A stretch of DNA of 25,784 bases, taken from the NCBI GenBank assembly GCA_034112085.1, contig JAWUWD010000007.1, forward strand, positions 1 to 25,784. The letters run 5' to 3'. Positions within the stretch are counted from its first letter, which is position 1; each line of letters begins with the position of its first letter. This DNA is from JAWUWD01 sp034112085. GTDB taxonomy: Bacteria; Bacteroidota; Bacteroidia; Cytophagales; Cyclobacteriaceae. Below, one piece after another: positions 1 through 7,456 of the stretch. Both the position numbers and the translations under genes were made by a program. Under the pieces are notes generated by a model. That model did not search any database and was not told the DNA's origin. It saw only the letters and a program-made list of their open reading frames with translations.

Positions 1-1
1 G

Positions 2-1243
2 GAAAAAGAACTGGCACCTTACTATAAAGAGGCCCTAAGAATGCTTGGTGCTGCTAAAACACCAAAAATATTTGATGGAGATATTCGCCTGAAAAAAGTA
101 GCCAAAATACTTTGGCTGGAGGATAAGTTTGACGCCACCAACGTTGCCGTTTATTTCGGAGAAGAAAATATCACCAAAGATGACCCGTATTTTGAAGGTA
201 TGGGTCCGGAAAGAACCGGCTGCAACTTTTGTGGCGCGTGCATGACAGGATGTAGAAATAATTCTAAAAACACACTGGACAAAAACTATTTGTACTTGGC
301 TCAAAAATACGGAGCTAAAATACTTGCCGAAAATGAAGTGTATGCGGTAAGCCCTATAGATACAGAAGATGGAGCTAATGGCTATGAAGTAGCCACAAAA
401 ACCAGCACAACATTTTTCACCAAGCGAAAAAGAATAACCAGTAAAGGGGTGATATTTTCTGGTGGTGTATTAGGCACCATCAAGCTTCTGCTCAAGTTGA
501 AGACAAGCTCATTACCTAATATTTCACATAGGTTGGGGCAAGATATAAGAACCAATAATGAAACTCTGGTGAGTATCTCCAGCCTAGAGAAAGATAAAAA
601 TTACTCTAAAGGTGTAGCTATTGGAAGCATATTAGATACTGATGAGAATAGTCACTTAGAGATATGTCGTTATTCTGAGGGATCCAACGCCTGGAAATTT
701 CTACATCTACCCTATGTTACCGGTAATAATATCTTCTCTCGCTTAGCAATGGTGCTGGTCTCTTTAATAAAATCTCCCCTCAAATATTTCAAGATCTATG
801 TTGTAAACAGTTGGGCTAAAAAAACAGTCGTACTCCTTTTCATGCAAACCTTAGATAGTACACTCAGATTCAAGAGAACTATTTTTGGTTCTATGAGCTC
901 CAATATTAGTACAGGCAAAAAACCGACTCCTTTTATTCCGGAATCTGTAAAATTGATTAAGGAATATAGTAAAGCCGTGAATGGTGTAAGTACCTCATTT
1001 GCCTTAGAGACCATTGCCGGAATTCCGTCAACTGCACATATTTTGGGAGGTGCAGTGATGGGGGAAACTCCTTCAGAAGGTGTCATTGATAAAAATAATA
1101 ACATTTTTGGCTATCAGAGTCTTTTCATCATTGATGGTTCTATGATTTCAGCAAATCCAGGAGTGAATCCATCCTTATCAATAACGGCTATTGCAGAACG
1201 AGCAATGGATCAAATACCTGATAAAAAAGAACTAAGCCAATGA
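2..1243 (+). CDS. GMC-family FAD oxidoreductase (cholesterol-oxidase-like), C-terminal part
   Basis: The frame is open to the left edge, so the N-terminal Rossmann FAD-binding motif lies outside the window. The first visible residues read ELAPYYKEALRMLG, as in the interior of cholesterol-oxidase-like GMC enzymes, so the ATG at 41 is internal. Numbering from that Met, residues 60-71 read GCNFCGACMTGC, a C-x2-C-x2-C-x3-C cluster followed by NTLDKNYLYLA, typical of this GMC subgroup. The C-terminus carries the usual active-site elements: the His in TAHILGG (codon 1037-1039), an FIIDGS strand and the Asn in NPGVNPS. The likely role is FAD-dependent oxidation of a hydrophobic alcohol or sterol-like substrate; the substrate is unknown. 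The stop overlaps the next gene's ATG by four bases (ATGA), indicating one operon with the hydrolase. Family call confident, specificity not. Confidence 0.88.
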   Translation, partial: EKELAPYYKEALRMLGAAKTPKIFDGDIRLKKVAKILWLEDKFDATNVAVYFGEENITKDDPYFEGMGPERTGCNFCGACMTGCRNNSKNTLDKNYLYLAQKYGAKILAENEVYAVSPIDTEDGANGYEVATKTSTTFFTKRKRITSKGVIFSGGVLGTIKLLLKLKTSSLPNISHRLGQDIRTNNETLVSISSLEKDKNYSKGVAIGSILDTDENSHLEICRYSEGSNAWKFLHLPYVTGNNIFSRLAMVLVSLIKSPLKYFKIYVVNSWAKKTVVLLFMQTLDSTLRFKRTIFGSMSSNISTGKKPTPFIPESVKLIKEYSKAVNGVSTSFALETIAGIPSTAHILGGAVMGETPSEGVIDKNNNIFGYQSLFIIDGSMISANPGVNPSLSITAIAERAMDQIPDKKELSQ

Positions 1244-2193
1244 ACTATTTAACTAAAGGGTTAAAGATTGTTTTGGTCTTTGCCGTACTTCTCATCCTAG
1301 GTACGATTGTCCTTTTTGGACATAGAGATATTCCACTGACTAGGTTAAAAGTAAAGTACGCAAATGCGGCCTCTTCATTCGTTTCCGTGAGTGGCATGAA
1401 TGTTCATTTTCGTGACGAGGGAGATCCAGCCGACTCAATCCCTATCGTACTCATCCACGGCACAGGATCGAGCTTACATACATTTGATGCGTGGACCGAT
1501 CGTTTGAGAAATTCCAATCGCGTAGTGAGAATGGATCTACCTGCCTATGGCTTGACAGGTCCGTTTCCTGATGGGAACTATTCGATGGCTCAGTATACGA
1601 CTTTCATTAAGGACTTTTTGGAAGCTTTGGGAATTAAACAATGTGTACTAGCTGGCAATTCTTTAGGAGGAGAGATCGCATGGAATGTTACCTTAAAACT
1701 TCCAGACGTAGTGAAAAAATTAATTTTAATTGATGCAGCAGGGTATCCTACAAGTTCTACGAGCGTTCCAATTGCCTTTAAATTGGCTCAAACACCTATT
1801 ATTAACAAGTTGCTTACCTTGATTACTCCTCCCTTTTTAGTGAAGGCCAGTGTTGAAAATGTATATTTCGATAAGTCAAAAGTAACTGGCTCATTAGTTG
1901 AAAGGTACTTTGAGCTCACTCTCAGAGAGGGTAATCGTCAAGCTTTCGTTGAACGATTTAAAATATCAAAGGATGTGAATGCCTATAAAAAAATCAAAGA
2001 CATTAAGCAACCAACGCTTATACTTTGGGGAGCGGAAGACTTTTTAATCCCTGAGGAGAATGCCTATCAATTTCAAGAAGATTTACCAAATGCCACTTTG
2101 GTCATATTGAAGGATACAGGCCATACGCCAATGGAGGAAAGTCCTCATAAAAGTCTTGAGCCAGTGCTTACTTTTTTAAAGACCTCACAATAA
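1240..2193 (+). CDS. membrane-anchored alpha/beta hydrolase
   Basis: The 317-residue protein has one N-terminal hydrophobic segment (about residues 8-28), consistent with a signal anchor placing the catalytic domain outside the cytoplasmic membrane. The alpha/beta-hydrolase elements are complete: oxyanion motif HGTGSS (73-78), nucleophile elbow GNSLGG with Ser141, acid Asp267 in WGAEDFLIP, and His295 in DTGHTPMEE. The family hydrolyses esters, amides, epoxides or C-C bonds, and the substrate cannot be read from the sequence. The start overlaps the stop of the GMC oxidoreductase (ATGA), so the two are translationally coupled and probably act on related lipid-like compounds. No clear U-rich terminator follows; the downstream gap has several small inverted repeats. 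Confidence 0.9.
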   Translation: MNYLTKGLKIVLVFAVLLILGTIVLFGHRDIPLTRLKVKYANAASSFVSVSGMNVHFRDEGDPADSIPIVLIHGTGSSLHTFDAWTDRLRNSNRVVRMDLPAYGLTGPFPDGNYSMAQYTTFIKDFLEALGIKQCVLAGNSLGGEIAWNVTLKLPDVVKKLILIDAAGYPTSSTSVPIAFKLAQTPIINKLLTLITPPFLVKASVENVYFDKSKVTGSLVERYFELTLREGNRQAFVERFKISKDVNAYKKIKDIKQPTLILWGAEDFLIPEENAYQFQEDLPNATLVILKDTGHTPMEESPHKSLEPVLTFLKTSQ

Positions 2194-2485
2194 GTTGAAA
2201 AACTCATACTCTCGCTAATAAGCGGCATAGCATATTCCTCAGTTGAGGACACTTGAAAATGAGTTTCAAAACCGACTCTTCAGTCGACAATAAATAAAAT
2301 CAAAGTACGTGTCAGATCTAGACGTTGATATCCAAAACTAATCTAACTCGTATTTACATGCTGGCAAACTGATGTCAGAAATATTGCCCCTATTTTGAAT
2401 AAAGTTGTTTCTCATGCCTCTTTTTAAGTTTTTTTGAACTTATTTGCCTTTCAATTTTATTTTGAACTCTATATAAAACTTAATT
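2194..2485. other. intergenic region with nested inverted repeats
   Basis: No coding frame is supported in this gap. Its first third is rich in inverted repeats. An outer pair lies at 2195-2207 and 2259-2269 (TTGAAA, a two-base bulge, CTCAT; then ATGAGTTTCAA). Inside it are two small hairpins, CGCT-AATA-AGCG (2213-2224) and CCTCA-GT-TGAGG (2238-2249). A further hairpin, CGACT-CTTC-AGTCG, follows at 2273-2286. Together they could fold as a branched 3' UTR of the hydrolase mRNA. There is no U-tract, so a classical terminator is not evident. The right end carries the presumed asnB promoter. Confidence 0.4.
2434..2464 (+). promoter_or_regulatory. possible promoter of asnB
   Basis: TTG at 2434-2436 is followed after 21 nt by TATTTTG (2458-2464), one base short of the Bacteroidota -7 consensus TAnnTTTG. 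It lies 21 nt before the asnB ATG. Because the -7 box is imperfect and the region is very T-rich, this is tentative. Confidence 0.3.
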
Positions 2486-4147
2486 ATGTGCGGTATTGTT
2501 TGCGCCTTTGAATTGAAGCAAACGGCAAAGTCGCTTAGGCCTCAATTACTTGAAATGTCTAAACGTCTTCGTCATCGTGGTCCGGATTGGAGCGGAATCC
2601 ACGTTGAAGAAAATGCCATTTTGACTCATGAACGTCTTGCCATTGTAGATCCTACATCTGGCAAGCAGCCTCTATTTAGTGACGATAAGAATTTAATTCT
2701 TGCGGCTAATGGAGAGATTTATAATCATAGAGAAATCAGAAGCAATCTTACCAATAATTATAATTTTCAAACTGAATCTGATTGTGAAGTAATTCTTGCC
2801 CTTTACAAGGAAAAAGGCGTTGATTTTTTAGATGACCTCAATGGCATCTTTGGTTTTGCCATTTACGATTCGGCAAACAACAGCTACCTCATTGCGAGAG
2901 ATCATATGGGTATTATCCCGCTCTATATAGGCTGGGATACTGATGGCACCTTTTATGTTGCTTCAGAGCTTAAAGCCCTAGAAGGGGTTTGTACGAAAAT
3001 TGAACTCTTTCCTCCTGGTCATTATCTAACCAGCGATTCGGAAACACCAGTAAAATGGTACAATAGAGAATGGGTGGATTATGATGCGGTGAAGGATAAT
3101 CCAACAGATATCAATGCCCTTCATGACGCCTTAGATGAAGCAGTTAAGCGCCAATTGATGTCTGACGTGCCTTATGGCGTTTTGCTATCAGGTGGCTTAG
3201 ATTCGTCTGTTACATCGGCATTAGCAAGACTTCATGCTAAGAAACGAATAGAGAATGATGATAAATCAGAGGCTTGGTGGCCACAAATCCACTCCTTTGC
3301 TGTAGGGCTTGAAGGCTCTCCTGACCTAATCGCTGCTAGAAAAGCTGCAGATCATATTGGGACAGTGCATCATGAGATTCTATTTACCATTCAAGAAGGC
3401 TTGGACGCCATCAGAGATGTTATTTATCAATTGGAAACGTATGACGTGACAACAATAAGGGCCTCTACTCCTATGTATTTAATGGCAAGGGCTATTAAAG
3501 CAATGGGGATAAAAATGGTCCTTTCTGGGGAAGGTTCTGATGAATTATTCGGTGGATACCTCTACTTCCATAAAGCACCCAATGCCCGAGAATTTCATGA
3601 AGAGACCGTTCGTAAGTTGAACAAATTACACATGTATGATTGTCTACGTGCCAACAAGTCCTTGGCAGCTTGGGGCATTGAAGGCAGAGTACCGTTTTTA
3701 GATAAAGAATTCATTGATGTGGCCATGCGGATCAATCCAAAGGACAAAATGATTACCAAGGATAAAATGGAAAAGTGGGTACTCCGCAAAGCTTTCGAAA
3801 ATTATCTGCCTGAGAGTATTGCTTGGAGACAAAAAGAACAGTTCTCTGACGGAGTCGGCTATAGTTGGATCGACACCCTGAAAGAGGTTGTCAACGAAGA
3901 AGTTTCGGACACACAACTATCAAATGCCAAATTTAAATTCCCACTACAAACACCCACGAGTAAAGAGGAATTTCATTACAGATCAATCTTTGCCGAACAT
4001 TTCCCATCAGACACAGCCGCTCTTTGCGTGCCTTCTGTTCCTTCTGTAGCATGTAGTACTCCTGAAGCGTTAGCCTGGGATGAATCCTTTAAAAATATGA
4101 ATGATCCTTCTGGAAGAGCTGTAGGGGTGCATGAAGAGGGATACTAA
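2486..4147 (+). CDS. asnB: asparagine synthetase B, glutamine-hydrolysing
   Basis: This enzyme makes asparagine from aspartate, glutamine and ATP in the cytoplasm (EC 6.3.5.4). At 553 residues it is about the length of E. coli AsnB. It begins MCGIVCAF, so Cys2 becomes the N-terminal nucleophile of the glutaminase domain after Met removal. The glutaminase motifs RHRGPDWSG and NGEIYNH follow. The synthetase domain carries the PPi loop LLSGGLDSS (about residues 232-240) and the SGEGSDELFGGY motif. The C-terminus, with DPSGRAVGVHEEGY, matches the usual AsnB tail, so the gene looks intact. It stands alone: the flanking gaps are 292 and 438 bases, and a strong hairpin overlaps its stop codon. Confidence 0.97.
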   Translation: MCGIVCAFELKQTAKSLRPQLLEMSKRLRHRGPDWSGIHVEENAILTHERLAIVDPTSGKQPLFSDDKNLILAANGEIYNHREIRSNLTNNYNFQTESDCEVILALYKEKGVDFLDDLNGIFGFAIYDSANNSYLIARDHMGIIPLYIGWDTDGTFYVASELKALEGVCTKIELFPPGHYLTSDSETPVKWYNREWVDYDAVKDNPTDINALHDALDEAVKRQLMSDVPYGVLLSGGLDSSVTSALARLHAKKRIENDDKSEAWWPQIHSFAVGLEGSPDLIAARKAADHIGTVHHEILFTIQEGLDAIRDVIYQLETYDVTTIRASTPMYLMARAIKAMGIKMVLSGEGSDELFGGYLYFHKAPNAREFHEETVRKLNKLHMYDCLRANKSLAAWGIEGRVPFLDKEFIDVAMRINPKDKMITKDKMEKWVLRKAFENYLPESIAWRQKEQFSDGVGYSWIDTLKEVVNEEVSDTQLSNAKFKFPLQTPTSKEEFHYRSIFAEHFPSDTAALCVPSVPSVACSTPEALAWDESFKNMNDPSGRAVGVHEEGY

Positions 4148-4158
4148 TCCCTCTTCAT
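4131..4158 (+). terminator. 12-bp hairpin spanning the asnB stop codon
   Basis: A perfect 12-bp stem pairs ATGAAGAGGGAT (4131-4142) with ATCCCTCTTCAT (4147-4158) around an ACTA loop. The TAA stop of asnB (4145-4147) straddles the loop and the 3' arm. The tail afterwards is ATTTGATAAAAG, with only a short T-run, so this may be a weak intrinsic terminator or a 3'-end stabilising/processing hairpin. Confidence 0.6.
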
Positions 4159-4513
4159 ATTTGATAAAAGCCTGATCAATCTGACCCAAACAGAAACACC
4201 ATGGTTATTTCGATAAACCATTGTTGCGTTAAATTTCTACGCATCTCAATGATGGAATTGTACGGAGACAACTATTTGCTGAGCACCTTACACTGATTCA
4301 GTATCTTAGGCTGTATAACATAATAAAAGTAATTATTAAAAGCATTTTCCGGAAACTGTTCTCATTTGGCTAACAGCATTATTTCGATATGCTTTCTAAA
4401 TGAATGTTAGGTAAAAAAACCATGTAAAATGGTTAGAAGTAATTGCTTCCTCAACTTTCTTTCGCAATCAAGCTATCTGGGGATTTGGATTCATTATGAT
4501 GATTTTTTTCATT

Positions 4514-4537
4514 TTAAATCATGTCTTAAATCATGTG
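4514..4537 (+). repeat. tandem 12-nt direct repeat, candidate operator of arsA
   Basis: TTAAATCATGT occurs at 4514-4524 and again at 4526-4536, giving a 12-nt period (following bases C and G). The second copy covers the expected -33 region of the presumed arsA promoter, whose -7 box begins 20 nt downstream. Direct repeats spaced by about one helical turn and abutting the -33/-35 element are a common arrangement for activator sites, so this is a candidate regulator-binding site. Confidence 0.5.
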
Positions 4538-4564
4538 AATATTATCTATTTAGAAATATTTTTG
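4535..4564 (+). promoter_or_regulatory. presumed arsA promoter
   Basis: TATTTTTG at 4557-4564 matches the Bacteroidota -7 box TAnnTTTG exactly and ends 21 nt before the arsA ATG. At the proper distance (19 nt) the -33 position holds GTG (4535-4537) instead of TTG, so the -33 element is weak. That would fit a promoter needing an activator bound to the overlapping direct repeat. Confidence 0.5.
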
Positions 4565-4585
4565 AAGAACTAATATGGGAGAATC

Positions 4586-6355
4586 ATGAATCGAAGAACC
4601 GCACAAAAATTTCTCTTTTACACAGGTAAAGGTGGCGTGGGTAAAACAACCTTGGCTTGTGCTATGGCTGTCAAACTAGCCGAAGAAGGCGAAAAAGTCC
4701 TATTAATAAGTACTGACCCTGCGTCTAATTTAGAAGATGTTCTTGAGTCCAAAATTGGAGATGCCATTAAACAACATAATAAAGTATCTAATCTATTCAT
4801 GGTGAACATTGATCCAGAGAAATCAGCTCAGGGATATAGAAATAGAGTTCTTGAACCATTGAAAGATACTACCGACCAACAAGAATTAAATAAGATTGAA
4901 GAAGGATTGTCCGGAGCATGTACTACAGAAATTGCTTCCTTCGATGAATTTGCTAGATTCATAACTGGTGAAGGCGAGCTAGAAAATATTGATATCGTAA
5001 TTTTTGATACGGCACCGACAGGACACACTATTAGGTTACTAGAATTGCCTGCCGCATGGGACTCATTTCTTGAGAAAAATCCCCAAGGAGCATCATGCAT
5101 AGGTCCTTCTTCTGCCCTCAAGAGTAGTAAAGAAAGGTATAAAAAAGTGATCGAGAATCTCCGAGACCCAAAGAAGACCATTTTTCATTTAGTAGCTAGA
5201 AGCGACACGCATTCTTTAAAAGAAGCTGCAAGGACTAGTAAGGAATTAAAGGAACTTGGCTTTCTAAACCAAAAATTATCTATTAACGGTGTGTTTTCAG
5301 CATTAGATGAAACAGACGCTCTAGCAAAAAGAATGCAGACTATAGCCTATCATAACTTGAAGAAGTTACCAACTATTCTTCATACCATGGAGAGGAAGAA
5401 CTACCCATTACTTCCGTATAATATCCTCGGTATAGAAAAACTTAAATCAGTCTTCGATAAACAGAAGCAAGAAGTGATTATTAAGTCTGAAACAAATTCT
5501 AGCACACTTACATCCTCTGCTAATAAAACCCTAGAATCATTGGTTGATGAGATAGAAAACTCTCATGGCAAAGGACTAATTATGACTATGGGAAAAGGTG
5601 GAGTCGGCAAAACTATAGTCGCTGCATCAATAGCCACACTTCTTGCCAAAAGAGGTCATAAAGTACTTCTAACCACCACTGATCCAGCTGCCCACGTAAG
5701 TGACTTCATCAATCAATTAGACCAAATTCCTGTAAATTTGACAGTAGAAAGGATTGATCCAAAGACTGAAACCAAAGTTTACACAGATAAAATACTAGAG
5801 CAGAAAGGCAGGAAATTAACCACAGAAGAACGCAACTTACTAGCTGAAGATTTAAAATCTCCTTGTAGCGAAGAAGTTGCCGTATTCAACGCTTTTTCAA
5901 AAGCTATACATAAAGCTAAACGACAATATGTAGTTATGGATACTGCCCCCACAGGCCATACCCTTTTACTTCTTGACACCACGGGGAGTTACCATAAAGA
6001 AGTGATGAAAAGTACGAGCTTAGATCCAAATAGAATTACTACTCCATATATGAGTTTACAAGATCAAGATTTCGCAAAAATTTTATTAGTTGCCCTACCA
6101 GAGACGACTCCTATGAGAGAAGCTGAAGACCTTCAAAATGATCTGAAAAGAGCTGGGATTGCGCCACATTCATGGATAATCAATCAATCGCTTTCAGTAT
6201 TGGAGAATTTAAGTGACCCTATATTAGTCCAAAGAGCCCAAGCAGAGGTCGAGATTGTTAATCAAATAAAAAACAATATCGCCAAGGACACTTTTATACT
6301 ACCATTTATTGCCGAGGAACAGCTACTCCCTGCAATTATTAGATTATATGAATAA
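4586..6355 (+). CDS. arsA: ArsA-type ATPase with two nucleotide-binding halves
   Basis: At 589 residues this is the length of E. coli ArsA (583), the cytosolic ATPase that energises the ArsB arsenite efflux permease. Both halves are complete: P-loops GKGGVGKTT (14-22) and GKGGVGKTI (336-344), each with an STDPAS- or TTDPAA-type motif and a DTAPTGHT motif (141-148 and 452-459). The three cysteines that bind As(III)/Sb(III) in E. coli ArsA have counterparts: Cys112 in SGACTTEIASFDEF, Cys171 in GASCIGPSSALK and Cys427 in KSPCSEEVAVF. His147 and His458 match the remaining metalloid-site histidines. This favours a true metalloid-responsive ArsA over a Get3-like chaperone. Yet no arsR, arsD, arsB, acr3 or arsC is visible in the window; the next gene is a VIT1-type metal transporter. 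Partners may lie elsewhere, or this ATPase has another role. Confidence 0.92.
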   Translation: MNRRTAQKFLFYTGKGGVGKTTLACAMAVKLAEEGEKVLLISTDPASNLEDVLESKIGDAIKQHNKVSNLFMVNIDPEKSAQGYRNRVLEPLKDTTDQQELNKIEEGLSGACTTEIASFDEFARFITGEGELENIDIVIFDTAPTGHTIRLLELPAAWDSFLEKNPQGASCIGPSSALKSSKERYKKVIENLRDPKKTIFHLVARSDTHSLKEAARTSKELKELGFLNQKLSINGVFSALDETDALAKRMQTIAYHNLKKLPTILHTMERKNYPLLPYNILGIEKLKSVFDKQKQEVIIKSETNSSTLTSSANKTLESLVDEIENSHGKGLIMTMGKGGVGKTIVAASIATLLAKRGHKVLLTTTDPAAHVSDFINQLDQIPVNLTVERIDPKTETKVYTDKILEQKGRKLTTEERNLLAEDLKSPCSEEVAVFNAFSKAIHKAKRQYVVMDTAPTGHTLLLLDTTGSYHKEVMKSTSLDPNRITTPYMSLQDQDFAKILLVALPETTPMREAEDLQNDLKRAGIAPHSWIINQSLSVLENLSDPILVQRAQAEVEIVNQIKNNIAKDTFILPFIAEEQLLPAIIRLYE

Positions 6356-6563
6356 ATACAAATGCTATATGAACTCAATAACTAGTATAAACTGTAGCTA
6401 CTCCTCCCTCTCTTTAAAGGGCCAATATTTAGGATCGACTAGTACACTTGAAGAAATTTGCAAGCCAACCCAAAGAATTGACTTAGTGGCATATTGATAC
6501 TATCTTGTTGCAAACCACCACATTTTTCACATTTAAGGTTGCATGTAACAACAAAAAATAAGC

Positions 6564-7280
6564 ATGGAAGGGAACCATAAGACATTAGACAATTATTTAG
6601 ATAATCACTATATACATCGGAGTAATTGGCTGAGAGCGGCCGTTCTTGGAGCAAATGACGGTATTTTATCAACAGCGAGTATTGCCATTGGGGTAGCTGC
6701 CGCAAGTGATATTAGGGAGCCAATCATACTGGCGACATTAGCCGGTTTAGCCGCTGGTGCTTTATCTATGGCTGCAGGGGAATATGTTTCTGTAAGTTCC
6801 CAAACTGATGTAGAGAAAGCTGATATAGAACGTGAAAAACAGGAATTAAAAGATGCCCCTGAAATTGAGTTGCAGCTATTAGCGGATATCTACGAAAAAA
6901 GAGGTCTAAAGAAAGAGACGGCATTAATCGTTGCTAAAGAGTTTACAGAAAAGGATGCTTTAGGAGCACATGTAAGAGATGAGTTGGGAATTAATGAAAT
7001 AAGTCAGGCTAAACCTATTCAAGCGGCTCTTGCGTCAGGAGCAGCATTCACAATAGGCGGAATATTGCCTTTTTTGGTCACTCTTTTTGTGCCATTAAGA
7101 AGTATGGAGTACTCTCTTTATGGTTTTGCTATTTCCTTTCTTATGGTTTTAGGAGCATTGGCTGCCAAGACTGGAGGCTCAAGTATATCAAAAGCAGTTA
7201 TTAGAATCGTTTTTTGGGGTACCGTTGCTATGGGGCTAACCGCATTAGTTGGGTATCTGTTTAATGTGAATGTTGGATAA
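6564..7280 (+). CDS. VIT1/CCC1-family Fe2+/Mn2+ transporter
   Basis: This 238-residue integral membrane protein has the hallmarks of the VIT1/CCC1 family, which moves ferrous iron or manganese out of the cytosol, probably by H+ antiport. The first helix reads AAVLGANDGILSTASIAIGV (residues 25-44, with the family's NDG). The second region is GALSMAAGEYVSVSSQ (65-80). A Glu-rich cytosolic segment follows (about 82-145), the usual metal-binding hinge, then three further helices to the C-terminus. There is no fused ferritin-like domain. The ATG follows an A-rich leader. A weak promoter-like TTG-N20-TATCTTG occurs at 6478-6507. It starts 208 bases after arsA, so co-transcription is possible but not required. 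A role in metal detoxification or storage fits. Confidence 0.92.
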   Translation: MEGNHKTLDNYLDNHYIHRSNWLRAAVLGANDGILSTASIAIGVAAASDIREPIILATLAGLAAGALSMAAGEYVSVSSQTDVEKADIEREKQELKDAPEIELQLLADIYEKRGLKKETALIVAKEFTEKDALGAHVRDELGINEISQAKPIQAALASGAAFTIGGILPFLVTLFVPLRSMEYSLYGFAISFLMVLGALAAKTGGSSISKAVIRIVFWGTVAMGLTALVGYLFNVNVG

Positions 7281-7456
7281 AAAAATGTGCCTCACGAAGG
7301 TTATTGTTAATCGCTTGTTTTCGTATAATTTCCAGCTTGGAGCTTAATTTCAAGAACAATGCAAACCGCTAGATTGTAAATGTTAAATAAGCCCATAGTC
7401 ATATACTAGATCATTAAAGCCGACTGAAAATAAGATGTCAATAAAAAAATACATGG

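Larger units (their letters stand above)
4148..4585. other. 438-base intergenic region upstream of arsA
   Basis: No supported gene lies here. A 66-codon + frame at 4429-4629 begins in this gap but runs into arsA in another frame and has no recognisable content. Visible elements are the 3' arm of the asnB hairpin, a small hairpin ATGGTTAT-TTCG-ATAAACCAT at 4201-4221, a tandem 12-nt direct repeat at 4514-4537, and a -7 box just before arsA. The gap is long and AT-rich compared with the rest of the window and could hold a decayed gene, but I see no remnant I can name. Confidence 0.5.

Noticed and set aside
4429..4629. 66-codon open frame upstream of arsA
   Set aside because: It runs into arsA in another frame, overlaps the arsA promoter and repeat, and has no recognisable content. 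More likely a chance frame in AT-rich DNA.
6439..6705. - strand frame with a C-x3-C-x2-C string resembling a radical-SAM motif
   Set aside because: It is antisense to the start of the VIT1-type gene, is only 88 codons, and has no other part of the radical-SAM fold.
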